Assembly (NCBI RefSeq): GCF_000230715.2
Contig: NC_019792.1
Location: 2,232,001 to 2,296,000, forward strand
Reading direction: 5' to 3'
Source: Natronobacterium gregoryi SP2
GTDB taxonomy: Archaea; Halobacteriota; Halobacteria; Halobacteriales; Natrialbaceae
Length of the DNA stretch: 64,000 bases
The notes below the pieces were generated by a model. It was not told where the DNA came from. It did not search any database and saw only the letters and a list, made by a program, of their open reading frames with translations. Shown here piece by piece: positions 7,600 to 16,147 of this stretch. A program made the translations under genes and the position numbers. How positions within the stretch are numbered: the stretch's first letter is position 1; the number at the start of each line of letters is the position of its first letter.

Positions 7600-9678
7600 A
7601 TGAACGACACAAACGACACCGATTCCCAGCAGGATATCTCGACTACCAGTATGAACGGCGAAAACCAACCGAACGACACTCGAATCGGCGTCGACGTCGG
7701 AGGGACGTTCACCGACGTCGCTCTCTCGGTCGACGACCGGCTCGTCACCGCGAAGGTGCCGACCACCGACGACCAGAGCGTCGGCGTCCTCGAGGGCATC
7801 CACAAAGCCTGCGAGCGCGGGGGGATCGACCCCGGCGAGATCGACGACTTCGCTCACGCGATGACCGTCTCGGTCAACGCTCTCTTAGAGCGTGGCGGCG
7901 CGAAGACCGCTCTCGTGACGACTGCGGGGTTCCGCGACGTCCTCGAGATTGGTCGCCAGGACCGACCAGATCTGTACGATCTCGAGGCCAAGAAACCCGA
8001 TCCACTCGTCCCGCGCGAACTGCGGTTCGAGGTCGACGAACGGACGACCGACGAGGGAGTCGAGTCCGAGGCCGACCCCGACGATGTCCGTGCTCTGGCG
8101 GCGACGATCCAGGAGCGCGACGTCGAGGCAGTTGCGGTCTGCCTGCTGCACGCCTACGCCGACACCGAGAACGAACGCGTCGTCGCGGAGACGTTGCGCG
8201 AGGAACTCGAGGTGCCGGTGTCGGCCTCTCACGAGGTGCTCGCGGAGTTCCGCGAGTTCGAGCGCACGTCGACGACGGCCGTCGACGCCTACGTCCGCCC
8301 GGCGATCGACAGCTACGTCGGCCGACTCGTCGACGAGGCCGACGACGCAGGGATTCCGGCTCCACGGATCATGCAAGCAAACGGTGGTATCGCCGACCCC
8401 GAGACCGTCCGCGAACACGCTGTCACGACGACGATGTCCGGTCCCGCGGCGGGCGTCGTCGGTGCGGCTGCGACCGTCTCCGACGACGACGTCTCGGGGC
8501 TCGTCACCTTCGACATGGGTGGCACCTCGAGCGACGTGAGCCTCGTTCGCGACGGCCAGGCCGAACGAACCACCGACGCCGAAATCGCCGGCCTGCCGAT
8601 CCGGACGCCGATGGTCGACGTCAACACCGTCGGCGCTGGCGGCGGCTCGATCGCCTGGGCCGACGCCGGCGGGGCACTCCGAGTCGGCCCCCAGTCCTCG
8701 GGTGCCGAACCCGGCCCTGCCTGTTACGGCAAGGGAGGAACGAACCCCACCGTCACCGACGCCAACGTCGTGCTTGGCTACATCGGCCCCGAGACCGAAC
8801 TCGGCGGCGAGCTGACCTTAGACGTCGAGGCAGCCCACACAGCCCTCGAGAAGTTGGCCGACGAGGTCGGCCTCGAGGGCGCACTCGAGGCCGCCCAGGG
8901 CGTCTACCGGGTCGCGAACGCGACGATGACCCGGACGATCCGCTCGGTGACCGTCGAACGCGGCCACGACCCCCGCGAGTTCGCGCTGGTCGCGTTCGGT
9001 GGTGCGGGGCCGATGCACGCCGCGGCGCTCGCCGATGCACTCGCAGTCGACCGCGTCGTCGTCCCGCGGCCAGGCGGCGTCCTCTCTGCGTTCGGCCTGC
9101 TCGCGGCCGACGAGAGCTACGACGCCGTCCGCACCGTCGGCGTCGGCCTCGAGGAGGCCGAACCGGAATCGCTCGAGGATGTCTACGACGACCTCGTCGC
9201 GGACGTGCTCGGCGACGTCTCCGAGCCGGACGCGGCGACGGTCGAACGCGCCGCAGACTGTCGGTACGCCGGCCAGAGCTTCGAACTCACCGTTCCCGTC
9301 GACGACTCCTTCGACGCCTCCGCGGTGGCAGAGCGTTTCCACGCGTCTCACGAGCGGGCCTACGGCTACGCGATGGACGAGGCGATCGAGGTCGTCAACC
9401 TGCGGACGACGGCGACCGTTCCCGGCACGGAGCCGACCGTCCGCCACGAGGGCGAAGGCGACGCGCTGGTCGGCACGCGCGAGGCGCACTTCCCCGGCAC
9501 CGGTCCGCGGGAGACGACCGTCTACGAGCGCGATCGTCTCGCACCCGGCGTGACGATCTCGGGGCCGGCGATCCTCGAGCAGGCCGAGAGTACGACCGTC
9601 GTCCCCCCGACGTGGGCAGGCGAGATTCTAACAGATGGGACGCTCGTGATGACTCGAGAGGGGGTGGACGACCGATGA
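7600..9678 (+). CDS. hyuA: Hydantoinase/oxoprolinase subunit A
   Basis: 692 aa cytoplasmic subunit with an ASKHA-type ATP-binding fold. Phosphate-binding motifs are RIGVDVGGTFTD (about residues 28-39) and VTFDMGGTSSDVS (about residue 305), followed by FGGAGPMHA near residue 468. The family couples ATP hydrolysis to opening of cyclic amides such as 5-oxoproline, hydantoin or N-methylhydantoin together with subunit B. The start is ATG 7600; an ATG at 7651 would remove a Thr/Asp/Ser-rich leader and remains possible. The stop overlaps the hyuB start (ATGA). The substrate cannot be told from sequence. Confidence 0.93.
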   Translation: MNDTNDTDSQQDISTTSMNGENQPNDTRIGVDVGGTFTDVALSVDDRLVTAKVPTTDDQSVGVLEGIHKACERGGIDPGEIDDFAHAMTVSVNALLERGGAKTALVTTAGFRDVLEIGRQDRPDLYDLEAKKPDPLVPRELRFEVDERTTDEGVESEADPDDVRALAATIQERDVEAVAVCLLHAYADTENERVVAETLREELEVPVSASHEVLAEFREFERTSTTAVDAYVRPAIDSYVGRLVDEADDAGIPAPRIMQANGGIADPETVREHAVTTTMSGPAAGVVGAAATVSDDDVSGLVTFDMGGTSSDVSLVRDGQAERTTDAEIAGLPIRTPMVDVNTVGAGGGSIAWADAGGALRVGPQSSGAEPGPACYGKGGTNPTVTDANVVLGYIGPETELGGELTLDVEAAHTALEKLADEVGLEGALEAAQGVYRVANATMTRTIRSVTVERGHDPREFALVAFGGAGPMHAAALADALAVDRVVVPRPGGVLSAFGLLAADESYDAVRTVGVGLEEAEPESLEDVYDDLVADVLGDVSEPDAATVERAADCRYAGQSFELTVPVDDSFDASAVAERFHASHERAYGYAMDEAIEVVNLRTTATVPGTEPTVRHEGEGDALVGTREAHFPGTGPRETTVYERDRLAPGVTISGPAILEQAESTTVVPPTWAGEILTDGTLVMTREGVDDR

Positions 9679-11291
9679 CCGACGCGACCGACGCGACCGA
9701 CGCGATCGATCCAGTGACGCTCGAAGTCCTTCGCAACCAACTCGAGAGCGTCGCCGAAGAGATGGGCCAGACGCTGATTCGCGGCGCGTACTCGCCGAAC
9801 ATCAAGGAACGGCGGGACTGCTCGACGGCACTGTTCGACGCGGAGGGGCGGATGATCGCTCAGGCCGAACACATCCCGGTTCACCTCGGAGCGATGCCGG
9901 CGGCCGTCGACGCCGTCCGCGACTGCGAACCCGAGCCAGGTGACGTGTTCGTCCTCAACGACCCCTTCACTGGTGGAACGCATCTGCCCGACGTGACGAT
10001 GGTGTCGGCGCTTTCGGCCGACGACGAAATCGTCGGCTACGCCGTTTCCCGTGCCCACCACGCCGACATCGGCGGGATGACTCCCGGCAGTATGCCCGCG
10101 GGCGCACGGGAGATCTACCAGGAGGGGCTGCGCCTCCCGCCGACGCGACTCGTCGAGGGTGGACAGCTCCGCGAGGATGTCCACTCGCTCGTACTCGCGA
10201 ACGTCCGCAACCCCCGCGAGCGACGTGCGGACCTGCGAGCACAGCTCGCTGCGAACGAACGTGCGGCGAACCGACTCGAGGCGCTGTTCGCCGAACACGG
10301 CCGCGAAACGGTGCTCGAGGCGTTCGACGCCGTCATCCACTACTCTCGCGAGCGGATCGTCGACGAGATCGCCGACCTGCCGGACGGCAGCTACGAGGCG
10401 ACCGACGTCTTAGAGGGTGACGGCGTCACCGACGACGACTTCGAGATTTCGGTGACAGTGACGATCGACGGCGAGACGATCGACGTCGACTTCGCAGGCA
10501 CCGACGACCAGCTCGCGGGTAATCTCAACGCGCCGCTTGCGGTCGCCAAGAGCGCGGTCTACTTCGTCGTTCGCTGTGTCACCGATCCCGAGATCCCGCC
10601 GAACCACGGCTGCTACGAACCCGTCAGCGTCCACGCGCCCGCGGGAACGCTGCTCAACCCCGAGCCACCCGCGGCCGTCGTCGGTGGCAACGTCGAGACC
10701 AGCCAGCGCGTGACCGACGTCGTCTTTACCGCACTCGCGAAGGCCGCGCCGGATCGCGTGCCCGCCCAGGGCCAGGGGACGATGAACAACCTGACCATCG
10801 GCGCGCGCGACGGCTCGTTCACCTACTACGAGACGATCGGCGGCGGCTTCGGCGCCCGAGCGGACCGCGACGGGATGGACGGCGTCCAGGTCGGGATGAC
10901 CAACACGCTGAACACGCCCGTCGAGTCGATCGAGACCGAGTACCCGCTTCGAGTCGATCGGTACGCGCTCCGGGAGAACAGCGGCGGTCGCGGCCGGTAT
11001 CGAGGAGGGCTCGGCCTCGAGCGCACCGTCACCGTCGAGAAAGACGCGACCGTTTCGCTGCTGACAGAACGGCGTCGCCACGCGCCGAAGGGCGTCGCCG
11101 GCGGCGAGGACGGTGCGACCGGCCAGAACCTGATCGACGGCCAGTCGGTGCCCGCGAAGACGACCGTCGATGTCGAGGCTGGGACGACCGTGACGGTCCG
11201 CACCCCCGGCGGCGGCGGACACGGCGACCCCGACGAGCGCGACGAGGAGGCGCTCGAGGGAGACCGTCGCGGCGGCAAACGGACCGAGTGA
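9675..11291 (+). CDS. hyuB: Hydantoinase/oxoprolinase subunit B
   Basis: 538 aa, PF02538 family. It opens with the typical [21 protein letters not shown] and has [23 protein letters not shown] and a C-terminal glycine-rich [10 protein letters not shown]. It pairs with subunit A to hydrolyse a cyclic amide with ATP. The start is fixed by the four-base ATGA overlap with hyuA. The frame stays open far upstream, but that part is antisense-like noise within hyuA. The next gene begins 4 nt after the stop, so all four genes from 6377 should be one transcript. Confidence 0.93.
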   Translation: MTDATDATDAIDPVTLEVLRNQLESVAEEMGQTLIRGAYSPNIKERRDCSTALFDAEGRMIAQAEHIPVHLGAMPAAVDAVRDCEPEPGDVFVLNDPFTGGTHLPDVTMVSALSADDEIVGYAVSRAHHADIGGMTPGSMPAGAREIYQEGLRLPPTRLVEGGQLREDVHSLVLANVRNPRERRADLRAQLAANERAANRLEALFAEHGRETVLEAFDAVIHYSRERIVDEIADLPDGSYEATDVLEGDGVTDDDFEISVTVTIDGETIDVDFAGTDDQLAGNLNAPLAVAKSAVYFVVRCVTDPEIPPNHGCYEPVSVHAPAGTLLNPEPPAAVVGGNVETSQRVTDVVFTALAKAAPDRVPAQGQGTMNNLTIGARDGSFTYYETIGGGFGARADRDGMDGVQVGMTNTLNTPVESIETEYPLRVDRYALRENSGGRGRYRGGLGLERTVTVEKDATVSLLTERRRHAPKGVAGGEDGATGQNLIDGQSVPAKTTVDVEAGTTVTVRTPGGGGHGDPDERDEEALEGDRRGGKRTE

Positions 11292-11295
11292 ACCC

Positions 11296-12021
11296 ATGTC
11301 GACTCGCGGCGCTCCGACCGGCCAACTCGGACTGATCGTCCCCTCGTCGAACACGACCGCCGAACCCGAGTTCCGAGCGGCGCTATCCGACTCGGTAACC
11401 GTCCACGGCGCACGAATGTCCCTCGAGTCGGTCACCGTCGACGCACTCGACGCGATGAGCAACGACGTTACCCGGGCGGCCGAACTGCTCGGCCACGCCG
11501 ACGTCGACGCCGTCGCCTACGCCTGTACCACCGGAAGCCTGCTGCATGGCCCCGGCTTCGACGCCGCACTCGAGGCAGAAATCGGGACGGCCGCCGACGC
11601 ACCCGCCGTCGCCACCGCACGCTCGGTCGTCCGGGCACTCGAGGCGCTCGACGTCGACCGGATCGCTGTCCAGACCCCCTATACCGCCGACCTCGACGAG
11701 AAGGAACGCGAGTTCCTCGAGGAGTCGGGCATCGAGGTCACGAGCATCGACGGCCGTGGCATCGAGGCGAACGTCGAGATCGGTGCGCTGACGCCAGAGG
11801 ACGCAACCGAACAGGCTCGCGAGGGAGTCGACGCCGCGGACGTCGACGCCGTCTTCGTCTCCTGTACGAACTACCGCTCGCTCGCCGCGGTCGAGGAACT
11901 CGAGAACGACCTCGGCGTCCCCGTGGTGACGAGCAACGGCGCGACGCTGTGGGACGTCGCTCGAGTGGCAGGGCTCGAGGTCGACGGCCCCGGAACGTTG
12001 TTCGAGCAGGCTCGCTCGTAG
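11296..12021 (+). CDS. Maleate isomerase / arylmalonate decarboxylase-like Asp/Glu/hydantoin racemase-superfamily enzyme
   Basis: 241 aa with the two catalytic cysteines of the superfamily: Cys77 in YACTTGS and Cys190 in VSCTNYRS. The 113-residue spacing is close to that of maleate cis-trans isomerases. An N-terminal PSSNTT motif likely binds a carboxylate. The last gene of the hydantoinase operon; by analogy it may racemise hydantoins or carbamoyl amino acids, or isomerise a dicarboxylate so that both enantiomers can be degraded. The specific reaction is unknown. Confidence 0.85.
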   Translation: MSTRGAPTGQLGLIVPSSNTTAEPEFRAALSDSVTVHGARMSLESVTVDALDAMSNDVTRAAELLGHADVDAVAYACTTGSLLHGPGFDAALEAEIGTAADAPAVATARSVVRALEALDVDRIAVQTPYTADLDEKEREFLEESGIEVTSIDGRGIEANVEIGALTPEDATEQAREGVDAADVDAVFVSCTNYRSLAAVEELENDLGVPVVTSNGATLWDVARVAGLEVDGPGTLFEQARS

Positions 12022-12041
12022 TCGTTCGAACTCGCCAACAG

Positions 12042-12053
12042 GTATTTATTTAA
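12042..12053 (+). promoter_or_regulatory. TATA box for the small membrane protein gene
   Basis: GTATTTATTTAAA-like AT run about 25 nt before the ATG at 12072, matching a nearly leaderless haloarchaeal promoter. It separates this gene from the hydantoinase operon. Confidence 0.55.
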
Positions 12054-12071
12054 ACATTCCTAACAGTTCGT

Positions 12072-12296
12072 ATGGCAACCAGCGAGCGGTCCGTCTTCGA
12101 CCGATATCGACTGACGGAATACGGCTCTCTGCTCGGCGTGATCGTCGCGTTTGCCGTCCTGGCACAGTTCTGGGCGATTCGACCGGCGTTTACCCTCGCC
12201 GGCTGTCTTCTCATCGTCGCACTGTACGTCGTCGGACGGATCATTCGGGCGCTAGAGCGGATCGCGGACTCCCTGGAGCGACTTGCCGACGAATAG
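12072..12296 (+). CDS. Small two-helix membrane protein
   Basis: 74 aa. Two hydrophobic helices (about residues 17-35 and 39-56) are followed by an amphipathic Leu/Glu/Arg helix (RIIRALERIADSLERLADE) that could mediate oligomerisation. No enzymatic motif. It has its own TATA box. Function not recognised. Confidence 0.65.
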   Translation: MATSERSVFDRYRLTEYGSLLGVIVAFAVLAQFWAIRPAFTLAGCLLIVALYVVGRIIRALERIADSLERLADE

Positions 12297-12365
12297 TACG
12301 TTTCACCGTCGTGCGACCTATAGATCCCAGTCCTCGGTAGCACCACGGCTGTTTCCAGCCAGCGA

Positions 12366-12698
12366 TTACTCTTGCAAATATTCGACGAGTCGGCCGACCG
12401 CTTCGTCTACGCGGGCGTCTTCGATTCGGTCGAACCACTCGAGAATTTCGTCGTGGTTCAGCGAGACGACGCCCCAGGGAACGAGGAAACTCCGCTTTGG
12501 CAATCCGCCGTCGCGAAAGTCGTCTTCGGTGACTGGGATCGTCTCGTCGTACCACGTTCTGGTCGTGAGAGTCACCGCGACGTATTGCTCGCCATCGAAC
12601 GGATGTTCTTCGGTGTTACAAATGACGAACGGGCGACTAGGCTTTTCTTCGTCGAACGGATCGCCGGCTTCGACGACGTCTCCGCGTTCGTACTTCAT
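12366..12698 (-). CDS. PemK/MazF-like toxin
   Basis: 110 aa, the usual PemK/MazF size. It opens MKYERGDVVEAGDPF, the start typical of the SH3-like PemK barrel, then has RPFVICNTEEHPF and VAVTLTTRTW, matching the family strands, and KRSFLVPWGVVSLNHDEI toward the end. Family members are sequence-specific endoribonucleases. The start ATG overlaps the stop of the upstream winged-helix gene by four bases (ATGA), the classic toxin-antitoxin arrangement. The helical C-terminus (DEAVGRLVEYLQE) may contact the partner. Toxic activity is inferred. Confidence 0.8.
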   Translation of the reverse strand: MKYERGDVVEAGDPFDEEKPSRPFVICNTEEHPFDGEQYVAVTLTTRTWYDETIPVTEDDFRDGGLPKRSFLVPWGVVSLNHDEILEWFDRIEDARVDEAVGRLVEYLQE

Positions 12699-13060
12699 TC
12701 GTGCTCTCGTTCGTTTGGATGCGGCCCGTCAGCAGCGGCGTCGCGCCACTCGTCCATATCCTCGGTACCGAGTCGCTCGTTCAGCGTCTCGAGACTCCGA
12801 CTGAAATCGACTGCCCCCCGGATGCGCTCCCGATTGTCGGCCGCCCAGTACGGTGGCTTGTGTCGGACGAGATTTCGCTCTTTCAGCCGGCTCAGCACGG
12901 CACTAACGGCGTTCGGATCGATATTCGTCGCGTCGGCGATCTCCTGCCGACGAAACGCCTTGTCGTCGTTCGTCAGGAGAAAGGAGAGAATCCGCTCCGC
13001 GTTCGTCCGCTCGGAGTCGAACTCGGATTCTCGCTCGAACGTTTCGATATCGATCGGCAT
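12695..13060 (-). CDS. Winged-helix DNA-binding protein, probable antitoxin
   Basis: 121 aa. Residues 20-75 form a MarR/ArsR-like winged helix: AERILSFLLTNDDKAFRRQEIAD, then recognition-helix region NIDPNAVSAVLSRLKERNLV. The C-terminal 45 residues are charged and could wrap the toxin. Position and overlap with the PemK-like gene suggest it binds its own promoter and neutralises the toxin. The spacer to cofE (13061-13178) is AT-rich on the antitoxin side. An extended open frame upstream is only an antisense shadow of cofE and mer. Confidence 0.8.
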   Translation of the reverse strand: MPIDIETFERESEFDSERTNAERILSFLLTNDDKAFRRQEIADATNIDPNAVSAVLSRLKERNLVRHKPPYWAADNRERIRGAVDFSRSLETLNERLGTEDMDEWRDAAADGPHPNEREHE

Positions 13061-13178
13061 GTGTCGATATACGTGTTTGTGATGTATGGATGTTTTCCTG
13101 TTTGGATCGAGTTGTCTCACTGTTGTGCCTATTCTCCGGTGACGGTGCGCTTTTGACGCCGCTCCCCAACTCTCCGGT

Positions 13179-13955
13179 ATGGAACTGACGCCAGTGACGG
13201 ACCTGCCCGAGATCCGTCCCGGCGACGACCTCGCCGAGTTGATCGTCGATCGGGCCGGGGACGACCTCGAGTCGGCCGAGGTGCTCACCGTCGCCAGCAC
13301 GGTCGTCTCGAAGGCGGAGGATCGGACGGCCGACCTCGCGGAGTATCCAGTCAGTGGGCGGGCCCGCGAAATCGCCGACCGGATCGAGGATGTGGCGGGC
13401 GAGCAGAAAGATCCGCGGTTCGCACAGGCCGTTCTCGAAGAGAGTACGGAACTGCTGATCGACGCGCCGTTCCTGTTGACAGAGACGCGCTTCGGACACA
13501 TTACGGTCAACGCGGGGATCGATCGGTCGAACGTGCCGGAGCACGACCTGCTGTTGTTGCCGAAGCGACCGGGCGAGAGCGCCGAGCGGATTCGACGGGG
13601 GCTCGAGGACCGCGGCATCGAAGACGTCGCGGTGATCGTCACCGACACCTCGGGTCGGCCGTTCCGACACGGGCAACGCGGCGTCGCGATCGGCTGGACG
13701 GGGATGCCCGCGAGCCGGGACTGGCGTGGCGAACGAGACCGCGACGGACGAGAACTCGGCGTCACCGTCCAGTCGGTCGTCGACGAACTCGCGGCGGCGG
13801 CGAATCTCGTCACCGGCGAGGGAGCCGACGGCACGCCCGCTGTCGTCGTTCGCGACTGGGAGTTCGGCGACCTCGAGGGAAGCGACGAACTGTTCCGGTC
13901 GGTCGAGGACGACCTCGTCCGACAGGCACTGCGAGAGTGGGAGTTCCAGCAATGA
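13179..13955 (+). CDS. cofE: Coenzyme F420-0:L-glutamate ligase
   Basis: 258 aa, full length for archaeal CofE. It adds gamma-linked glutamates to F420-0 using GTP. Family signatures visible include VLTVASTVVSKAEDR, ETRFGHITVNAGIDRSN and VIVTDTSGRPFRHGQRGVA, which carry nucleotide- and metal-binding residues. It overlaps the next gene by four bases (ATGA), and that gene is a probable F420-dependent enzyme, a sensible pairing. Haloarchaea are known F420 producers. Confidence 0.93.
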   Translation: MELTPVTDLPEIRPGDDLAELIVDRAGDDLESAEVLTVASTVVSKAEDRTADLAEYPVSGRAREIADRIEDVAGEQKDPRFAQAVLEESTELLIDAPFLLTETRFGHITVNAGIDRSNVPEHDLLLLPKRPGESAERIRRGLEDRGIEDVAVIVTDTSGRPFRHGQRGVAIGWTGMPASRDWRGERDRDGRELGVTVQSVVDELAAAANLVTGEGADGTPAVVVRDWEFGDLEGSDELFRSVEDDLVRQALREWEFQQ

Positions 13956-14959
13956 CGCACAATACCGACGAACCGACCTGGGGTATCGAACTGACACCCG
14001 AACACTCGCCCGACCGGATGGCGTCGCTCGCGGCACTCGCCGAAGACGAGGGGTTCGACGTGGCCTTCACGAGCAGCCACTACTTCAACCGCGATCCGTT
14101 CGTCGTCTGCTCGCGGATGGCGGAAACGACCGACGAGATCGGGCTGGGGCCGGGGATCGTCAACCCTTACGAGACCCATCCGGTACGGCTGGCCGCCCAG
14201 ACGGCGACGATCGACGAAGTCAGCGACGGCCGCGCCGTCTTCGGCGTCGGCGCTGGCGACCGATCGTCGCTGGCGAACCTCGGCATCGAGCACGACCGAC
14301 CGCTGCGGCGGGTCCTCGAGACGTTCGACATCGCCCGCAAGCTGTGGGCTGGCGAGACCGTCACCCACGACGGGACCTTCACTGCCCAGGACGCCTCGCT
14401 GAACCTCGAGCCCACATCGGACGAGATTCCGGTCTACGTCGGCGCGCAGGGGCCACACATGCTCCGGATGAGCGGCAAGCACGCCGACGGCGTGTTGATC
14501 AACGCCGCTCATCCGCGCGACCTCGAGTGGTCGGCGGGACAGATCGAGCAGGGACTGGCGGATCGGCCGGACGACTACGGCGCGTTCGAGTCGCTCGCGT
14601 TCGCGAGCGTCAGCGTCGCCGCAGAGGAAAAGGAGGCCCGCGAAGCCGCGCGCCCGCCGGTGGCCTTCATCGTCGGCGGCGCAGCCGATCCGGTGCTCGA
14701 GCGACACGATGTCGACCGCGAGACGGCAGCGACGATCAGTGAAGCGCTCGAGGCGGGCGACCTCCCCGAGGCGTTCGGCCACGTCACACCCGAGATGATC
14801 GACGCGTTCTGTATCGCGGGGACGACGGCAACGGTTGCCGAACGGTTCGAAGCGGCACTCGAGTACGTCGACGGAATCGTCGTCGGCTCGCCGCTGGGGC
14901 CGGATCTCGAGGATGCGATCGAACGGGCGGGCGAGGCACTCGATCGGGCGACCGAGTAG
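13952..14959 (+). CDS. mer: F420-dependent luciferase-like reductase (Mer-type)
   Basis: 335 aa luciferase-like monooxygenase fold, closest in pattern to 5,10-methylenetetrahydromethanopterin reductase: WGIELTPEHSP start, FTSSHYFNRDPFV, GLGPGIVNPYETHPV and VYVGAQGPHMLRMSG. It would reduce a folate- or pterin-bound one-carbon unit with F420H2. The ATG at 13952 overlaps the cofE stop; an earlier GTG at 13937 is less likely. In a non-methanogen the C1 carrier is probably a folate, so the exact substrate is uncertain. Confidence 0.85.
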   Translation: MTHNTDEPTWGIELTPEHSPDRMASLAALAEDEGFDVAFTSSHYFNRDPFVVCSRMAETTDEIGLGPGIVNPYETHPVRLAAQTATIDEVSDGRAVFGVGAGDRSSLANLGIEHDRPLRRVLETFDIARKLWAGETVTHDGTFTAQDASLNLEPTSDEIPVYVGAQGPHMLRMSGKHADGVLINAAHPRDLEWSAGQIEQGLADRPDDYGAFESLAFASVSVAAEEKEAREAARPPVAFIVGGAADPVLERHDVDRETAATISEALEAGDLPEAFGHVTPEMIDAFCIAGTTATVAERFEAALEYVDGIVVGSPLGPDLEDAIERAGEALDRATE

Positions 14960-14972
14960 CAAGGCGGCGTCT

Positions 14973-15170
14973 TCAAATCGAGTTCGAGGAGAAGAGACTA
15001 CCGACGGCTCCCAGCGTCAGGAGACCGAAGACGGCGATCGAGAAGACGACCAGCAGGCTTCCGACGAGAACCAGAAGCCCCGCGAGGCCATCGCCGGTTG
15101 CGACGTCCATGAATAGTTCGTTCATCTCGAGGATGTTGTCCACGATGACGTTCAGTGGCATGGGTTCCAT
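14973..15170 (-). CDS. Small membrane protein
   Basis: 65 aa with one long or two short hydrophobic helices (LAGLLVLVGSLLVVFSIAVF onward) after an amphipathic N-terminus. Convergent with the mer-like gene, 13 nt from its stop. An ATG three codons later (15161) is an alternative start. Function unknown. Confidence 0.5.
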   Translation of the reverse strand: MEPMPLNVIVDNILEMNELFMDVATGDGLAGLLVLVGSLLVVFSIAVFGLLTLGAVGSLFSSNSI

Positions 15171-15285
15171 ACCTGAGACTTGTCAGTGGCGGTACTTGGT
15201 CGTGCCGGTCTGTCCCAGGGGAAACTACCTGTCTGTACCACCACGAGTCGGTGCGACTAAGCCCCAACCGGTCGTATCGGTGGGC

Positions 15286-15510
15286 GTGACCGACGACGCG
15301 ATGCTCTCGACGTTTACGACGGCGGACGATGGGGACGACGAGTCGAGCGGGACGGCCGACCTCGAGGCAGGCGACGGCGAAGACGGCTGCACGGCCGTGC
15401 AGTCGACGTATGCGTGGGGCGACCACGAGTGCAGGCGGTGTGGCGACGACAGTGATCGCGTCTGGCGTGACGGGGACGCGTTCGTCTGTCCCGACTGCAA
15501 GGAGTGGTGA
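15286..15510 (+). CDS. Small zinc-ribbon protein
   Basis: 74 aa from GTG 15286 (or 69 aa from ATG 15301). An acidic N-terminal half precedes a compact zinc ribbon with Cys pairs in HECRRCGDD and FVCPDCKEW, and the aromatic stretch STYAWGD. Many such short zinc proteins occur in haloarchaea; no specific role can be given. Confidence 0.65.
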   Translation: MTDDAMLSTFTTADDGDDESSGTADLEAGDGEDGCTAVQSTYAWGDHECRRCGDDSDRVWRDGDAFVCPDCKEW

Positions 15511-15584
15511 CGAGAGCTGATTTTCGCCTGTCGTAGCCGCCTCGAGACGGACGGATCGACCCGATCGCGTCGAGTGCCCCGAAC

Positions 15585-15593
15585 ATTTATATC
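15585..15593 (+). promoter_or_regulatory. TATA box of cspA
   Basis: ATTTATATC centred about 30 nt before the cspA ATG, giving a transcript with a leader of only a few bases. Confidence 0.6.
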
Positions 15594-15618
15594 TCCGTCG
15601 TGGCTTTGTAGACCTGCA

Positions 15619-15813
15619 ATGGCGCAAGGTACGGTCGCATTCTTCAACGACACTGGCGGCTACGGTTTCATCGAGACTGAGGACGCGGACGAGGACGTTT
15701 TCTTCCACATGGAAGACGTTGGCGGCCCTGACCTCGAAGAAGGTCAGGAAGTCGAGTTCGACATCGAACAGGCCGACAAAGGCCCGCGCGCGACGAACGT
15801 CGAACGGCTGTAG
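15619..15813 (+). CDS. cspA: Cold-shock protein
   Basis: 64 aa single cold-shock domain. It has the RNP1-like GGYGFIET and RNP2-like DVFFHM motifs that stack nucleobases, and starts MAQGTVAFFND like other haloarchaeal Csp. It binds single-stranded RNA/DNA and acts as an RNA chaperone in the cytoplasm. A single gene with its own promoter. The 3' side opens into a relic-rich region. Confidence 0.95.
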   Translation: MAQGTVAFFNDTGGYGFIETEDADEDVFFHMEDVGGPDLEEGQEVEFDIEQADKGPRATNVERL

Positions 15814-15888
15814 GCTGTTCCAGCACAGGGGTATCGTTTTCCGATTGTCACACCGAAAAGCGGTGGCTCCGTCGATTTTCTACACAGA

Positions 15889-15919
15889 GAGAATCCCGTC
15901 GTTGACGACGGGCGTGAAT
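15889..15919 (+). mobile_element. Possible IS200/IS605-type element end (hairpin)
   Basis: GAGAATCCCGTCGTTGACGACGGGCGTGAATCC-type sequence: a 7-bp hairpin CCCGTCG/CGACGGG with a TTGA loop between GAAT and GAATC. A degenerate version (GAGAATCCCGCC...GTGAATC) lies on the minus strand at 41581-41611, just upstream of the tnpA fragment. IS200/IS605 elements carry subterminal hairpins for their HUH transposase; assignment here is inference. Confidence 0.4.
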
Positions 15920-16147
15920 CCGACACCGCCGACACAAACCACGCTCAGCAGCAAGATGGATAGTTACGTTGGATCGCATTATAGTATGACAGACACCGAG
16001 GCGGTACGTCCGCCAACCTAATCGGACAATATCGGGACTCCAAGGCCTAGAACGTTCGAGACACCCTCTCGAACTGCTGTGATGTCTCGGTCAAGATAAC
16101 TCCGAGTCCCCTGCCGAGAGAGGAGTAACGGCGGTGTGGCCCCGTCC

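Noticed and set aside
7476-11291. Single 1271-codon open frame spanning hyuA and hyuB
   Set aside because: The part before 9675 is Arg-rich noise in a second frame of hyuA; hyuB starts at the ATGA overlap. Not a fusion protein.
12695-14962. 755-codon minus frame through mer and cofE into the antitoxin
   Set aside because: Only the last 121 codons (from ATG 13060) form a plausible protein; the remainder is antisense.
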